Assembly: GCF_001927285.1 (NCBI RefSeq)
Contig: NZ_MSIG01000002.1
Location: 434,001-498,000, forward strand
Direction of reading: 5' to 3'
DNA: 64,000 bases
From: Mongoliimonas terrestris
Lineage (GTDB): Bacteria > Pseudomonadota > Alphaproteobacteria > Rhizobiales > Pleomorphomonadaceae
Every line of letters begins with the position of its first letter. Within the stretch, counting starts at the first letter, position 1. Shown here one piece after another: positions 9,098-18,910 of this stretch. The notes beneath the pieces are model-generated. The model was not told the origin of the DNA. It made no database searches and was given only the letters and a program-made list of their open reading frames with translations. Made by a program: the position numbers and the translations under genes.

Positions 9098-9438
9098 GCA
9101 CGCAACTCCCCACCCGAATCATTTTGCCGACGGGTCTCACGACCCGGGAACTTTTGTCCGGGAGGGTATGTGCGGGCGGCAGGCGGCGCAACGGCGCAAG
9201 GGGTCCGGACCTGCGTCATTCTGGGACATGGTTGCCGGAATGCCGCAGCGGCCGTGCGGCGACGCGCGCGGCAGTCCTCTGGCGGCTGCAAAGGCCGGCC
9301 GGGACGGAGCGGTGCCAGCGGGATGCGCCGTTCGGGAGGGCGTATCTGGGCCTGCGGCATGGCGCAGACGCGCGAATGGAACAAGGCCCGGCGGGTGCCG
9401 GGCCTCGTCCTTGTCGATCGGTAAGGGGCCGAAGCCGA
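9098..9438. other. Intergenic stretch between the repeat protein and porin 1
   Basis: No gene is supported here. It holds the upstream region of the repeat-protein gene, including a CCCGG/CCGGG inverted repeat near 9143-9162, and the porin 1 terminator at 9384-9405. Confidence 0.6.
9384..9405 (-). terminator. Terminator after porin 1
   Basis: A 9-bp perfect stem (AGGCCCGGC/GCCGGGCCT) with a 4-nt loop, 33 nt after the porin stop. The minus-strand tail TGTTCC is only weakly U-rich. Confidence 0.5.
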
Positions 9439-10377
9439 TTACCAGGTGCGGGACAGCATGACGAGGCCGGTGAACTCGTCGGTCTCGTCGTAGACGACTT
9501 CGGTGGTCAGGGTCAGACCGGACACGATCCCGTAGTCGGCACCGACGGTCGCGCCGAACTCCTCGGCATCGACCTCGTAGCCGACGTTGGCGTAGACGGT
9601 CAGAGCCGAAGTCGCCGTGTAGGAGGCGCCGAGAGCCAGGTAGGTCTCTTCCTTGGCATCGTCATAGGCGGCGGAGGCCGCGACCGACAGTTCGTCGGTG
9701 ACGGTGAACTCGGCGCCGGCCTTCACGAGGAAGGACTCGGTGGCATCCAGGTAGGAGGCCGCGATGGCCGCGGAGCCCCACGGCTGACCGGAGATGCCGA
9801 CGATGCCCTGAACTTCCCAATCGCCGTCGGACGAGGCAACCAGCTTGTCGCCGCTGTCCGAGATGATGCCGGCGAGACCGACGTAGAAGCCGCCGCCGAG
9901 GTCGTCGACCATCACCTGGGCGGTGAGGTCGGTCGAACCGAAGTTGTTGCGATCGGTGTCGCCGTAGACGCCGCCGAAGCCGTCCATGAAGTCGGCCGCG
10001 AAGCCGATGGTGAAGTAGCTCAGCTGGATGAAGGCCTTGCCGACTTCGAAGCCAGCGGCGTTCGTGGTCTTGATCTCGAGGAACGACCGCAGGGTGTCGT
10101 ACTCGGTGGCGGTGCGGGCGTCGAACTGGACGCGACCGTCGGCCTTGAAGGTCACGGCGTCGTCGAAGTCGATCTCGGCCTTGGCGCGGACGCGGCCGGA
10201 GATGTCCAGGCAGGTCTCGGTGCCGGGGATGTAGAAGAAGCCCTTGCCGAAGGTGTCGCACACCTTCACGTAGTCAACGGCAGCCGGAACCGGCTCGCCC
10301 GGAAGATCGGCGGCAGCAGCGGCCGACACGCTCATGAGGCCCGCGGCGGTGCCGAGCAGGATCGTCTTGATGTTCAT
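9439..10377 (-). CDS. Outer-membrane porin, Omp2/alphaproteobacterial porin family (copy 1)
   Basis: Predicted 16-stranded trimeric outer-membrane channel for small solutes. The 312-residue precursor has a signal peptide MNIKTILLGTAAGLM...AAAAADLPGE, with cleavage near residue 22. The family N-terminus follows: VKVCDTFG, then FFYIPGTETCLDISGRVR. Alternating beta segments run to a C-terminal aromatic residue (LSRTW), the Bam recognition end. It is somewhat shorter than copy 2 (344) and than Brucella Omp2b. RBS GGAGG lies 9 nt upstream. The first 60 residues and the leader are nearly identical to copy 2, which suggests duplication. Confidence 0.92.
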   Translation of the reverse strand: MNIKTILLGTAAGLMSVSAAAAADLPGEPVPAAVDYVKVCDTFGKGFFYIPGTETCLDISGRVRAKAEIDFDDAVTFKADGRVQFDARTATEYDTLRSFLEIKTTNAAGFEVGKAFIQLSYFTIGFAADFMDGFGGVYGDTDRNNFGSTDLTAQVMVDDLGGGFYVGLAGIISDSGDKLVASSDGDWEVQGIVGISGQPWGSAAIAASYLDATESFLVKAGAEFTVTDELSVAASAAYDDAKEETYLALGASYTATSALTVYANVGYEVDAEEFGATVGADYGIVSGLTLTTEVVYDETDEFTGLVMLSRTW

Positions 10378-10740
10378 AACTTGACCTCCAAAGTCAACCA
10401 GAGGAGGAATCCGCTCCGCCGTTCGCGCCGCGCGACCGCCGTTTCCCGGCTATCGCGACCGCATCCCAGAAGCGTTTCCCGTTCGGCGCCGCGGTTCGCC
10501 GAGGTCCTCTTCGGGACCCGCCGTATCGCGGCAACTGCGAATGTCCTTGTCAGATTTCGCAGGCTCATGAATTGCCGATGGAGGGGTTCGGATCAACGGC
10601 TGAGAGCGCTCCGCCGCCGCAAACAGGCCAGTCGTCCTAGAGTTGTTGCGTTTGTGCAACATGGTATGTAATTACTGAAATATTTTGCGTACTATTTTGG
10701 TACTCTCATGCAGCTATAAATTGTTCTGTTGGCCGGGCGA
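10378..10740. promoter_or_regulatory. Porin 1 leader and AT-rich upstream region
   Basis: Non-coding. The 5' leader (10381-10405) is almost identical to that of porin 2. Bases of about 10660-10730 are strikingly AT-rich for this genome and hold TATAAA at 10713-10718 and an inverted repeat GTTGC/GCAAC near 10645-10660. This is the likely promoter zone for the porin on the minus strand. The TATAAA reads toward the plus strand and could serve a short transcript. Confidence 0.4.
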
Positions 10741-10804
10741 CCCCATTGTTCCGGGACTGGCGATGGGGAATCGGTCCGCCGGAAGAACACGGGCCTGAAA
10801 CGAC

Positions 10805-10830
10805 AAAAGCCCGGCTGGAGCCGGGCTGTT
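10805..10830. terminator. Orphan terminator hairpin in the porin 1-porin 2 gap
   Basis: AGCCCGGC/GCCGGGCT, an 8-bp stem with loop TGGA. It is flanked by AAAA on one side (TTTTGTCG as a minus-strand tail) and GTTTGC on the other. It belongs to no annotated CDS. It could back up the porin 2 terminator, or end a short plus-strand RNA starting near 10725. Confidence 0.45.
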
Positions 10831-10952
10831 TGCGGTCGGAATCGTGTGTCGAGCTCGCCTCGGGCGACCGGGCCGCGTCAAGCGGCGGTCATCGGACGGC
10901 CGGTTCGGATCGCACGGCGTCGGCGCGACCTGGACGTCCTTCGACGGAAACG

Positions 10953-10981
10953 AAAAAAGGCCCGGCCGAAGCCGAGCCTTT
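10953..10981 (-). terminator. Strong Rho-independent terminator after porin 2
   Basis: An 11-bp stem (one G-T wobble) closed by a TTCG tetraloop. On the minus strand it is followed directly by TTTTTTCG. It is 33 nt past the porin 2 stop. This is one of the clearest intrinsic terminators in the window. Confidence 0.85.
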
Positions 10982-11013
10982 CTCCACCAGTTCCCTTTGG
11001 AGGGGGGACCGTC

Positions 11014-12048
11014 TTACCAGGTACGCGAGAGCTGGACGATGCCCTGGAGGCTGTCGTCGTTGTCGATCTCGGCGTAGGACACTTCACCCGTCAGCACGAG
11101 GCCGGAGGTGACGGTGTAGTCGACGCCGATGTTCGCGAAGAGGTCATCGTCCGACTCGTCCTGCATGTCGTAGCGCAGACCGGCGTAGACAGCCGCGGCG
11201 TCGCTGAACGCGTAGGACACCGCGCCCGAGAGCATGATGGTCTCGTCGCCGTCGGCGACACCGCCGCGAGCGAACTCTTCCGGCGAGTCGCTGAAGTAAG
11301 CGGCAGCCAGACGAGCCGAGAGGCCCTCGAAGACGGTCAGGTCGGCAGTGGCCTTGACCGAGAAGCGATCATCGCTGCCGATGACGCGCTCTTCGTCCGG
11401 GATGTACTGCAGCGACAGGTCGAACGAACCCCAGGGCTGGTCGGCGATGCCGATGGCAGCCTGCAGCTCGGGCAGGTAGTCGTCATAGAACTCGTCGCGG
11501 AGGTCGTAGTCCGCGGCGGACATGATCGACGCACCGACGTAGAAGCCGCCGCCGATGTCGTCCACGAGGACGGTCAGCTGGGTGGCTTCGTCGTGGTTCT
11601 CAACGGCGGCGTCGTTGATGCCGTAGAGGACGTCGGCGTTGTAGAGGTCGCCAGCGAGACCGGCGGTCACGTAGCCGAGCTGGATGAACGCGCCCTCGAC
11701 GAGGATGCCATCCGAGCTGTTGGTCGCCAGACGGAAGAACGACCGGAGCTGGCCGTATTCGGTCATGGTACGGGCGTCGAAGTCGACGCGGGCGTCGGCG
11801 CGGAACTGGACGGTGAAGTCGTCGTCAGCGCCGCTCTCGTAGGCGGTCACGCGGAAGCGGACACGGCCGGAGATGTCGAGGCAGGTCTCGGTGCCGGGGA
11901 TGTAGAAGAAACCAGCGCCAAAGGTATCGCAAACCTTGACGTAATCCACAGCGACCGGAACCGGCTCACCCGGCAGGTCCGCAGCCTGGGCGCCGGTGAC
12001 GGCCATCAGGCCGGCGGCCGTGCCGAGCAGGATGCTCTTGATGTTCAT
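11014..12048 (-). CDS. Outer-membrane porin, Omp2/alphaproteobacterial porin family (copy 2)
   Basis: Paralogue of the downstream porin, with a 344-residue precursor. The signal peptide MNIKSILLGTAAGLMAVTGA is followed by the shared VKVCDTFG and GTETCLDISGRVR blocks, and the protein ends VQLSRTW. The middle differs strongly from copy 1 and is more acidic (stretches such as EFYDDYLPE and DESDDD), as expected for different pore loops. The open frame extends to 12219, but the conserved signal peptide and GGAGGTCAGGAA before 12048 fix the start. It has its own strong terminator, so the two porins are probably expressed separately. Confidence 0.92.
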   Translation of the reverse strand: MNIKSILLGTAAGLMAVTGAQAADLPGEPVPVAVDYVKVCDTFGAGFFYIPGTETCLDISGRVRFRVTAYESGADDDFTVQFRADARVDFDARTMTEYGQLRSFFRLATNSSDGILVEGAFIQLGYVTAGLAGDLYNADVLYGINDAAVENHDEATQLTVLVDDIGGGFYVGASIMSAADYDLRDEFYDDYLPELQAAIGIADQPWGSFDLSLQYIPDEERVIGSDDRFSVKATADLTVFEGLSARLAAAYFSDSPEEFARGGVADGDETIMLSGAVSYAFSDAAAVYAGLRYDMQDESDDDLFANIGVDYTVTSGLVLTGEVSYAEIDNDDSLQGIVQLSRTW

Positions 12049-12654
12049 TTCCTGACCTCCAAAGTCAACCAGAGGAGAAATCGCCCTGAAGCCTTGTTCC
12101 GACAGACGCCGGGAGATCCTGGCATCAGCGGCGTCCGTCACGCGGGCCGATTTCTGTTGTGTCACCGCGCCGCCTTGAAGCGACTGCCACCCCAGACAGT
12201 CGGCGGAGCGGTGTTTCACAAGCTCGGTTCGTCCGAACTCGTGCAGTCAAACTGACCGATCGGCCCGTTCCATTCAACAGCGAACATATATCCTGGCGAC
12301 TACTTGTGGCCGTTTGGAATGCGTTGTTGCATATATATCACGAGCACTACATGCGCCCGAAATGCCTTCGTAAACACGGAGTTAACCCAAAGCCGCCGCA
12401 CGTGGGGCGGCTGCGGCTTTCCGGGCGGTTTGTGCGGGCTGTGTGACCGGCAAGGGACAGGACGGGCCGCCCGATCGGTCGACGGCTAAGGCCGGCAGCG
12501 GGCGATTCCGTAAGCCTAGGCGGCTTCGGAGCGGATCAAGGGTCGACGCCGCGGGCGACGCCGGGCGTGCGGCGCGGAGAGGTATGATGCGCGCACATGG
12601 AGCCGCCGGCGCGGTCTCGGCGTGCGGCGGCCGGGGCGAACGAGGACCGTCGGA
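12049..12654. other. Long intergenic region upstream of porin 2
   Basis: No gene is supported. It holds the conserved porin leader (12053-12077), and an AT-rich zone at about 12280-12385 (ATATAT at 12332-12339) that is the probable porin 2 promoter region. It also holds a hairpin at 12389-12420 and about 230 GC-rich bases without recognised content next to the cytochrome gene end. Confidence 0.5.
12389..12420. terminator. Hairpin AAAGCCGC/GCGGCTTT between cytochrome c and porin 2
   Basis: An 8-bp outer stem with a possible inner GCCGC/GCGGC alternative. It could end the cytochrome c transcript, but lies about 235 nt past that stop, and the T-tract is only the TTT of the stem. Weak support. 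Confidence 0.3.
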
Positions 12655-13590
12655 TCAGGACCCCGGTTCGGCCGAGACGGCGTCCGGATGGGGCGGAATC
12701 GCCGCCAGATAGGCGGCGATCGCGTCGCGGTCCTCCGCGGGAAGGAGCGCCATGTTCTCCTGCACGGCCACCATGCTGCCGCCGAAGGAATCGTAGTCCG
12801 GCTTGAAGCCGCTCTCCAGGGCGTAGGCGATGTCGCTCTCCGACCAGGACTCCAGACCCTCGGCGTGCGGCGTGAGATTGGGAATCACGCCCTTGCCTTC
12901 CGGGTTGGCGGCGCCGGCGAGCCAGGTGGCGGTCTGAAGTCCGCCGATCGGACCGCGCGGGGTGTGGCACTCGCCGCAGTGGCCCGGCCCCTCCACCAGA
13001 TACTGCCCCCGGCGCATCGCGTCGGAGGCATCGGCGGGGAGCGCGACCACGGGCGACGGATCGAGGTAGAGGCGCTTCCAGAGCCCGACGCCGCGCCGCA
13101 CCGAGAAGGGAAAGCCGAGCTGGTGATCGGCCACCTGGTTGACCACCACCGGCAGGGTGTCGAGGTAGGCCTTCAGGTCGATTACGTCCTCCACGCGCAT
13201 ACGCGCGTACGAGGTGTAGGGAAAGGACGGGTAGTAGTTGGCGCCCTCCGGCGAGGTGCCGTGCATCATGGCGTTGACGAGATCGACCGTGCTCCAGCCG
13301 CCGATCCCGGTCTGCGGGTCGGGCGAGATGTTGGGCACGTTGAAGACGCCGAAGGGGGTGTTGAGCGCAAGACCGCCGCCGAGCTTCAGCTTCTCCTCGC
13401 CCTTGGCGCCCGGGGCCGCGTGACAGGAGGCGCAGCCGCCGGCGTGGAAGATGCGCTCGCCGTTGGCAAGATCCGCCACGTGGTTCGGCAAGGCCGCCTC
13501 GGCCGTGCGAGTCGGCGCGGTGATGAACCAGAAGGCACCGGCGCCGACGACCGCCAGCCCGGAGGCGGCGGCAAGGAGGGTCTTCAGCAT
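12655..13590 (-). CDS. Dihaem cytochrome c, membrane-anchored
   Basis: Electron-transfer subunit resembling the cytochrome c subunits of membrane alcohol/gluconate dehydrogenases. It has 311 residues with an N-terminal hydrophobic segment (about 5-24). Two c-type haem sites are visible, CASCH at 53-57 and CGECH at 205-209, each in its own domain. The probable Met ligand regions are MHGTSPEG and VIPNLTPHAEGL. The start is ATG 13588-13590; the longer open frame upstream is antisense to alr. No dehydrogenase subunit lies alongside, so its partner is unknown. It is transcribed divergently from alr. Confidence 0.85.
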   Translation of the reverse strand: MLKTLLAAASGLAVVGAGAFWFITAPTRTAEAALPNHVADLANGERIFHAGGCASCHAAPGAKGEEKLKLGGGLALNTPFGVFNVPNISPDPQTGIGGWSTVDLVNAMMHGTSPEGANYYPSFPYTSYARMRVEDVIDLKAYLDTLPVVVNQVADHQLGFPFSVRRGVGLWKRLYLDPSPVVALPADASDAMRRGQYLVEGPGHCGECHTPRGPIGGLQTATWLAGAANPEGKGVIPNLTPHAEGLESWSESDIAYALESGFKPDYDSFGGSMVAVQENMALLPAEDRDAIAAYLAAIPPHPDAVSAEPGS

Positions 13591-13776
13591 CAGGGCGCGG
13601 CTCCGCTCGTTGGTCCGCCGACAGCCTAGTGGCGTCAGAAGCCATGTCAAAAAACGGATCGGTGATCGGGGCGGCGAGAAAGCGGCGCCGAAGCGATCCG
13701 GTCCGCATCCGGCGCAAGGCTGGCCACCGCCGCCCTCTGGCGACTTCCTCGTCGGAATCACGTAGGCTCCAGCCTT

Positions 13777-14898
13777 ATGCAACCGTCGCATCCTCTCTCC
13801 TCGCTCCCGGCCGGCGGACGGCTGACCATCGGCCTCGACGCCCTGGTGGCGAACTGGCGCGACATCCGGGCGCGCGTCGGCGCGGCGGAGACGGCGGCCG
13901 TCGTCAAGGGCGACGGCTACGGGCTCGGCGTGGAGCCGGTGGCGCGGGCGCTCGCCGCCGCGGGCTGCCGCACCTTCTTCGTCGCCCTGCCGCGCGGAGG
14001 CGTGCGCCTGCGGGCCGTGCTGCCGGACGTGACCATCTATGTGCTGAACGGCTTCTTCGACGGCGCCGGCGCCGTCTACCGGGACGCGCGCCTGCGGCCG
14101 GTGCTCGGCAGCCTCGCCGAAGTGGACGCCTGGCTCGCCGAGACGGGTGGCGACGGCGAGCCGGTGGCGCTCCATGTGGACACGGGCATGAACCGGCTGG
14201 GGCTGTCGGCGGCGGAGGCAGCGGCGCTGTCGGCCGACGCGGGGCGGCTGGCGCGGCTCCGCCCTGCCCTTCTGATGAGCCATCTCGCCTGCGCGGACCA
14301 GCCGGAGCATGTGCTGAACGGCGAGCAGATCCGCCGGTTCGCGGCCGCGCGGGCGCTGTTTCCGGGGGTGCCGGGCTCGCTGTCGAACTCCGCCGGGGTC
14401 GATCTCGGGCCGGCGGTGCACCAGGATCTCGTCCGGCCCGGCATCGCGCTCTACGGCGCGCGCTGGGCGGCCAACGTGCCGCCGCTGCGGACGGTGGCGA
14501 CGCTGGAGGGGCGGCTGATCCAGGTGAACGACGTGCCGCCGGGGGCGGCGGTCGGCTACGGGGCGACGTTCCGGCCGGCGCGGCCGAGCCGGATCGGCGT
14601 GGTGTCGGTCGGCTACGCGGATGGGTTCCTCCGCCGGATCGGCGGCGGCGCGACGCCAAGCGGCGCGGTGGCGGCGGTCGCCGGCGTGCGGGTGCCGATC
14701 GCCGGACGCATTTCCATGGACATGCTGGCGGTGGACCTCACCGACGCGCCCCGCGAGGCCGCGGTGCGCGGCGGCTGGGTGGAACTGTTCGGCCCGACGG
14801 TGCCGATCGACGAAGTCGCGGCGCACGCCGAGACGATCGGCTGGGAGCTCCTCACCGGGCTCGGCGACCGCTACGAGCGGCGCTATCTGGGGGGCTGA
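13777..14898 (+). CDS. alr: Alanine racemase
   Basis: PLP enzyme making D-alanine for peptidoglycan. It has 373 residues. The cofactor lysine lies in AVVKGDGYGLG (Lys44), where KADAYG is usual, so the two Ala-to-Gly changes are a small oddity. The second catalytic base is Tyr261 in GYGATF. The C-terminal beta domain has GRISMDML. Being single and biosynthetic in context suggests the housekeeping enzyme. It precedes radA on the same strand with a 139-nt gap. Confidence 0.93.
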   Translation: MQPSHPLSSLPAGGRLTIGLDALVANWRDIRARVGAAETAAVVKGDGYGLGVEPVARALAAAGCRTFFVALPRGGVRLRAVLPDVTIYVLNGFFDGAGAVYRDARLRPVLGSLAEVDAWLAETGGDGEPVALHVDTGMNRLGLSAAEAAALSADAGRLARLRPALLMSHLACADQPEHVLNGEQIRRFAAARALFPGVPGSLSNSAGVDLGPAVHQDLVRPGIALYGARWAANVPPLRTVATLEGRLIQVNDVPPGAAVGYGATFRPARPSRIGVVSVGYADGFLRRIGGGATPSGAVAAVAGVRVPIAGRISMDMLAVDLTDAPREAAVRGGWVELFGPTVPIDEVAAHAETIGWELLTGLGDRYERRYLGG

Positions 14899-15037
14899 TC
14901 GGGACGCGGGTTATCCGCAGCGGAAATCCACAGCTGCCGGCCGTCGGCGCGTCCCGATCCGCTTGCCTTTCGGCGGCCAAGCCTGTACAAAACAGGAACA
15001 TCCCCATCCGCATCGCACCTGGAAAGCCCGCCCGCCG

Positions 15038-16465
<1,428 letters not shown>

Positions 16466-16535
16466 GGCTGTCGCGGCGCGGATCGACCGACAGGCCCAGA
16501 CCGGGGGGCCCGGTGACATCGGGGAATGGCTGACG

Positions 16536-17177
16536 ATGCCGATCACACTCCTGGACGGGATCCTTCTCGTCATCATGCTGATCTCGGCCATGCTCGCCAT
16601 GATCCGAGGGTTCGTGCGCGAGGTGCTGTCGATCGCCGCCTGGGTGTCGGCGGCGGCGGCTGCCTTCTTCTTCTATGACGACGTGCTGCCCTTCGTGCAG
16701 CAGCACGTGGCGCAGCGCCAGATCGCCATCGCGGTGGCGGCCGGCGGCGTGTTCCTGATCACCCTGATGGTGGTGTCCTTCATCACCATGCGCATCTCTG
16801 ACTTCGTGCTCGACAGCCGGATCGGGCCGATCGACCGCACCTTCGGCTTCGTGTTCGGGGCGGCCCGCGGCCTCCTCCTGGTGGTGGTCGGCATGCTCTT
16901 CTTCAACTGGTTCATCCCGGAGGAGCGGGCGCAGCCGAGCTGGGTGGTTGACGCCAAGTCCAAGCCGCTTCTGAACGCCATCGGCGGGCAACTGCTGGCG
17001 GCGCTGCCGGAGGATCCGGAGAAGGAGATCCTGGAGCAGTTCCAGAACCCGCTCCGCGACGACGGCTCCACGCCGCCGCCGGACGGCGAGACCGGCCGCA
17101 CGGATCCGGCCTACCGCTCCGGCGAACGGCAAGGCCTCGACCAGCTGATCCAGTCGACCGAGGCGCCGCGCAATTGA
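16536..17177 (+). CDS. cvpA: CvpA family membrane protein (colicin V production homologue)
   Basis: Inner-membrane protein of 213 residues with four hydrophobic segments in the first 130 residues, then a hydrophilic Pro/Asp-rich tail. The family N-terminus (LLDGILLVIMLISAMLAMIRG, split over residues 5-25) and the GFVREVLSIAAW motif are clear. The E. coli homologue is needed for colicin V export and envelope stress tolerance; the molecular role is unsettled. It lies between radA and purF, its classic partner. The preceding frame from 16371 is radA in another frame. Confidence 0.88.
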   Translation: MPITLLDGILLVIMLISAMLAMIRGFVREVLSIAAWVSAAAAAFFFYDDVLPFVQQHVAQRQIAIAVAAGGVFLITLMVVSFITMRISDFVLDSRIGPIDRTFGFVFGAARGLLLVVVGMLFFNWFIPEERAQPSWVVDAKSKPLLNAIGGQLLAALPEDPEKEILEQFQNPLRDDGSTPPPDGETGRTDPAYRSGERQGLDQLIQSTEAPRN

Positions 17178-17194
17178 GACCTGCCGGCTTCCTT

Positions 17195-17225
17195 TAGAGC
17201 GATGTCTTGTCGACCTGACCCGTCC
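17195..17225. repeat. Half copy of the TAGAGC/CTTGTC element
   Basis: TAGAGCGATGTCTTGTCGAC plus ctgac resembles the left part of the palindromic element at 6401-6469. The right arm is not recognisable here. It lies in the cvpA-purF gap. Confidence 0.3.
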
Positions 17226-17375
17226 GTCAAGCCGGCAATCGTTTCAGTGCTTCGGCGGCTTGGCGGCGAGGCCCGACGAAAGCCGATGGTCCGGCCGTAT
17301 GATTCGCCTGTCATCGGGACTATATAGAGGGCGCAAACGGGCGCCGGCGCCCGAATGGCCTTCCGGAGACGAGAC

Positions 17376-18845
17376 ATGGACGACTTCACGATGCACCCGT
17401 TCGACGCGGGTGAGGATGACCGATTCCACGAGGAATGCGGCGTCTTCGGCGTCTACGGCGCAGCGAACGCGGCGGCGCTCACCGCCCTCGGTCTCCATGC
17501 GCTCCAGCACCGCGGCCAGGAGGCGGCGGGCATCTGCTCCTTCGACGGCCGGCAGTTCTACACCGAGCGGCACATCGGCCTCGTCGGCGACAACTTCACC
17601 AAGCCGTCCGTGATTGCCCGCCTGCCCGGCGACCGAGCGATCGGCCACACCCGCTATTCCACGACGGGCGGCTCCGGCATCCGCAACGTCCAGCCGCTGT
17701 TCGCCCAGTACACGGGCGGGGGCTTTGCCATCGCGCACAACGGCAACCTCACCAACGCCATGACGCTGCAGAAGGAATTGCAGCGCCGCGGCTCCATCTT
17801 CCAGTCCACCTCGGACACGGAGACCATCCTGCATCTGGTGGCGACGAGCCCCAAGGTGCGCCTGGTGGATCGGCTCGTGGACGCCATGTCCCGGGTGGAG
17901 GGCGCCTATTCGCTGGTGGCCATCTCCAACAAGAAGATGATCGGCTGCCGCGACCCGCTCGGCATCCGCCCGCTCATCCTCGGTGACCTGGAGGGCGCCC
18001 TGGTGCTCGCCTCGGAAACCTGCGCGCTCGACATCATCGGCGCCCGTTTCGTGCGCGAGATCGAGCCCGGCGAGATGGTGATCATCACCGACGAGGGCAT
18101 CGAGAGCATCAAGCCGTTCGGTCGCACGGCCTCGCGCTTCTGCATCTTCGAATACGTCTACTTCGCCCGGCCGGATTCGGTGTTCAGCGGCACCTCGGTC
18201 TACGAGGTGCGCAAGCGGATCGGCGCCGAACTGGCGCGCGAGAGCGGCGTCGACGCCGACATCGTCATTCCGGTGCCGGACAGCGGCACCCCGTCGGCCA
18301 TCGGTTTCGCCCGGGCGGCGGACCTGCCATTCGATCTCGGCATCATCCGCAACCACTATGTGGGCCGCACCTTCATCGAGCCGACCGATTCGATCCGCCA
18401 CATGGGCGTGAAGCTGAAGCACAACGCCAACCGGACGGTGATCCAGGGCAAGCGCATCGTGCTCGTCGACGATTCGATCGTGCGCGGCACCACGTCGGTG
18501 AAGATCGTGCAGATGATGCGCGATGCCGGCGCGACCGAGGTGCACATGCGCATCGCCTCGCCGCCGACCCGCGACAGCTGCTTCTACGGGGTCGACACGC
18601 CGGAAAAGGGCAAGCTCCTCGCCTCGCGCATGTCGATCCAGGAGATGACCGCCTACATCGGCGTCGACAGCCTCGCGTTCCTCAGCATCGACGGGCTCTA
18701 CCGGGCCGTCGGGCAGGCCAAGCGGGACAATGTGATCCCGCAATACTGCGACGCCTGCTTCACGGGCGAATATCCGACCGCGCTCACCGACCAGTCGTCC
18801 GACCCGTCGGTGCGCCAGCTGACCCTGCTGGCCGAAGCCCGCTGA
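17376..18845 (+). CDS. purF: Amidophosphoribosyltransferase
   Basis: Converts PRPP and glutamine to phosphoribosylamine, the first step of purine synthesis. It has 489 residues from ATG 17376, chosen because GGAGACGAG sits at good spacing; an in-frame ATG at 17355 is possible. Cys21 in EECGVFG is the N-terminal nucleophile after removal of a 20-residue propeptide. The PRPP loop is VLVDDSIVRGTTS. Cysteines in CIFEYVYFARPDS and CDACFTG indicate the iron-sulfur-cluster type, as in Bacillus. Downstream is an SDR gene after a 9-bp hairpin. Confidence 0.96.
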   Translation: MDDFTMHPFDAGEDDRFHEECGVFGVYGAANAAALTALGLHALQHRGQEAAGICSFDGRQFYTERHIGLVGDNFTKPSVIARLPGDRAIGHTRYSTTGGSGIRNVQPLFAQYTGGGFAIAHNGNLTNAMTLQKELQRRGSIFQSTSDTETILHLVATSPKVRLVDRLVDAMSRVEGAYSLVAISNKKMIGCRDPLGIRPLILGDLEGALVLASETCALDIIGARFVREIEPGEMVIITDEGIESIKPFGRTASRFCIFEYVYFARPDSVFSGTSVYEVRKRIGAELARESGVDADIVIPVPDSGTPSAIGFARAADLPFDLGIIRNHYVGRTFIEPTDSIRHMGVKLKHNANRTVIQGKRIVLVDDSIVRGTTSVKIVQMMRDAGATEVHMRIASPPTRDSCFYGVDTPEKGKLLASRMSIQEMTAYIGVDSLAFLSIDGLYRAVGQAKRDNVIPQYCDACFTGEYPTALTDQSSDPSVRQLTLLAEAR

Positions 18846-18856
18846 CACCCCGCATC

Positions 18857-18881
18857 GTCCGGCCGTTCGCTACGGCCGGAC
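18857..18881 (+). terminator. Hairpin after purF
   Basis: GTCCGGCCG/CGGCCGGAC stem with a 7-nt loop, 11 nt past the purF stop. No T-tract follows, so it may only stabilise the 3' end. Confidence 0.35.
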
Positions 18882-18910
18882 CTCCTGATGATCGACGCCG
18901 AAGAGATCCG

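Noticed and set aside
12655..14826. 723-residue frame joining cytochrome c to a region antisense to alr
   Set aside because: Only the last 311 residues (from 13590) have cytochrome features; the rest is antisense to alr.
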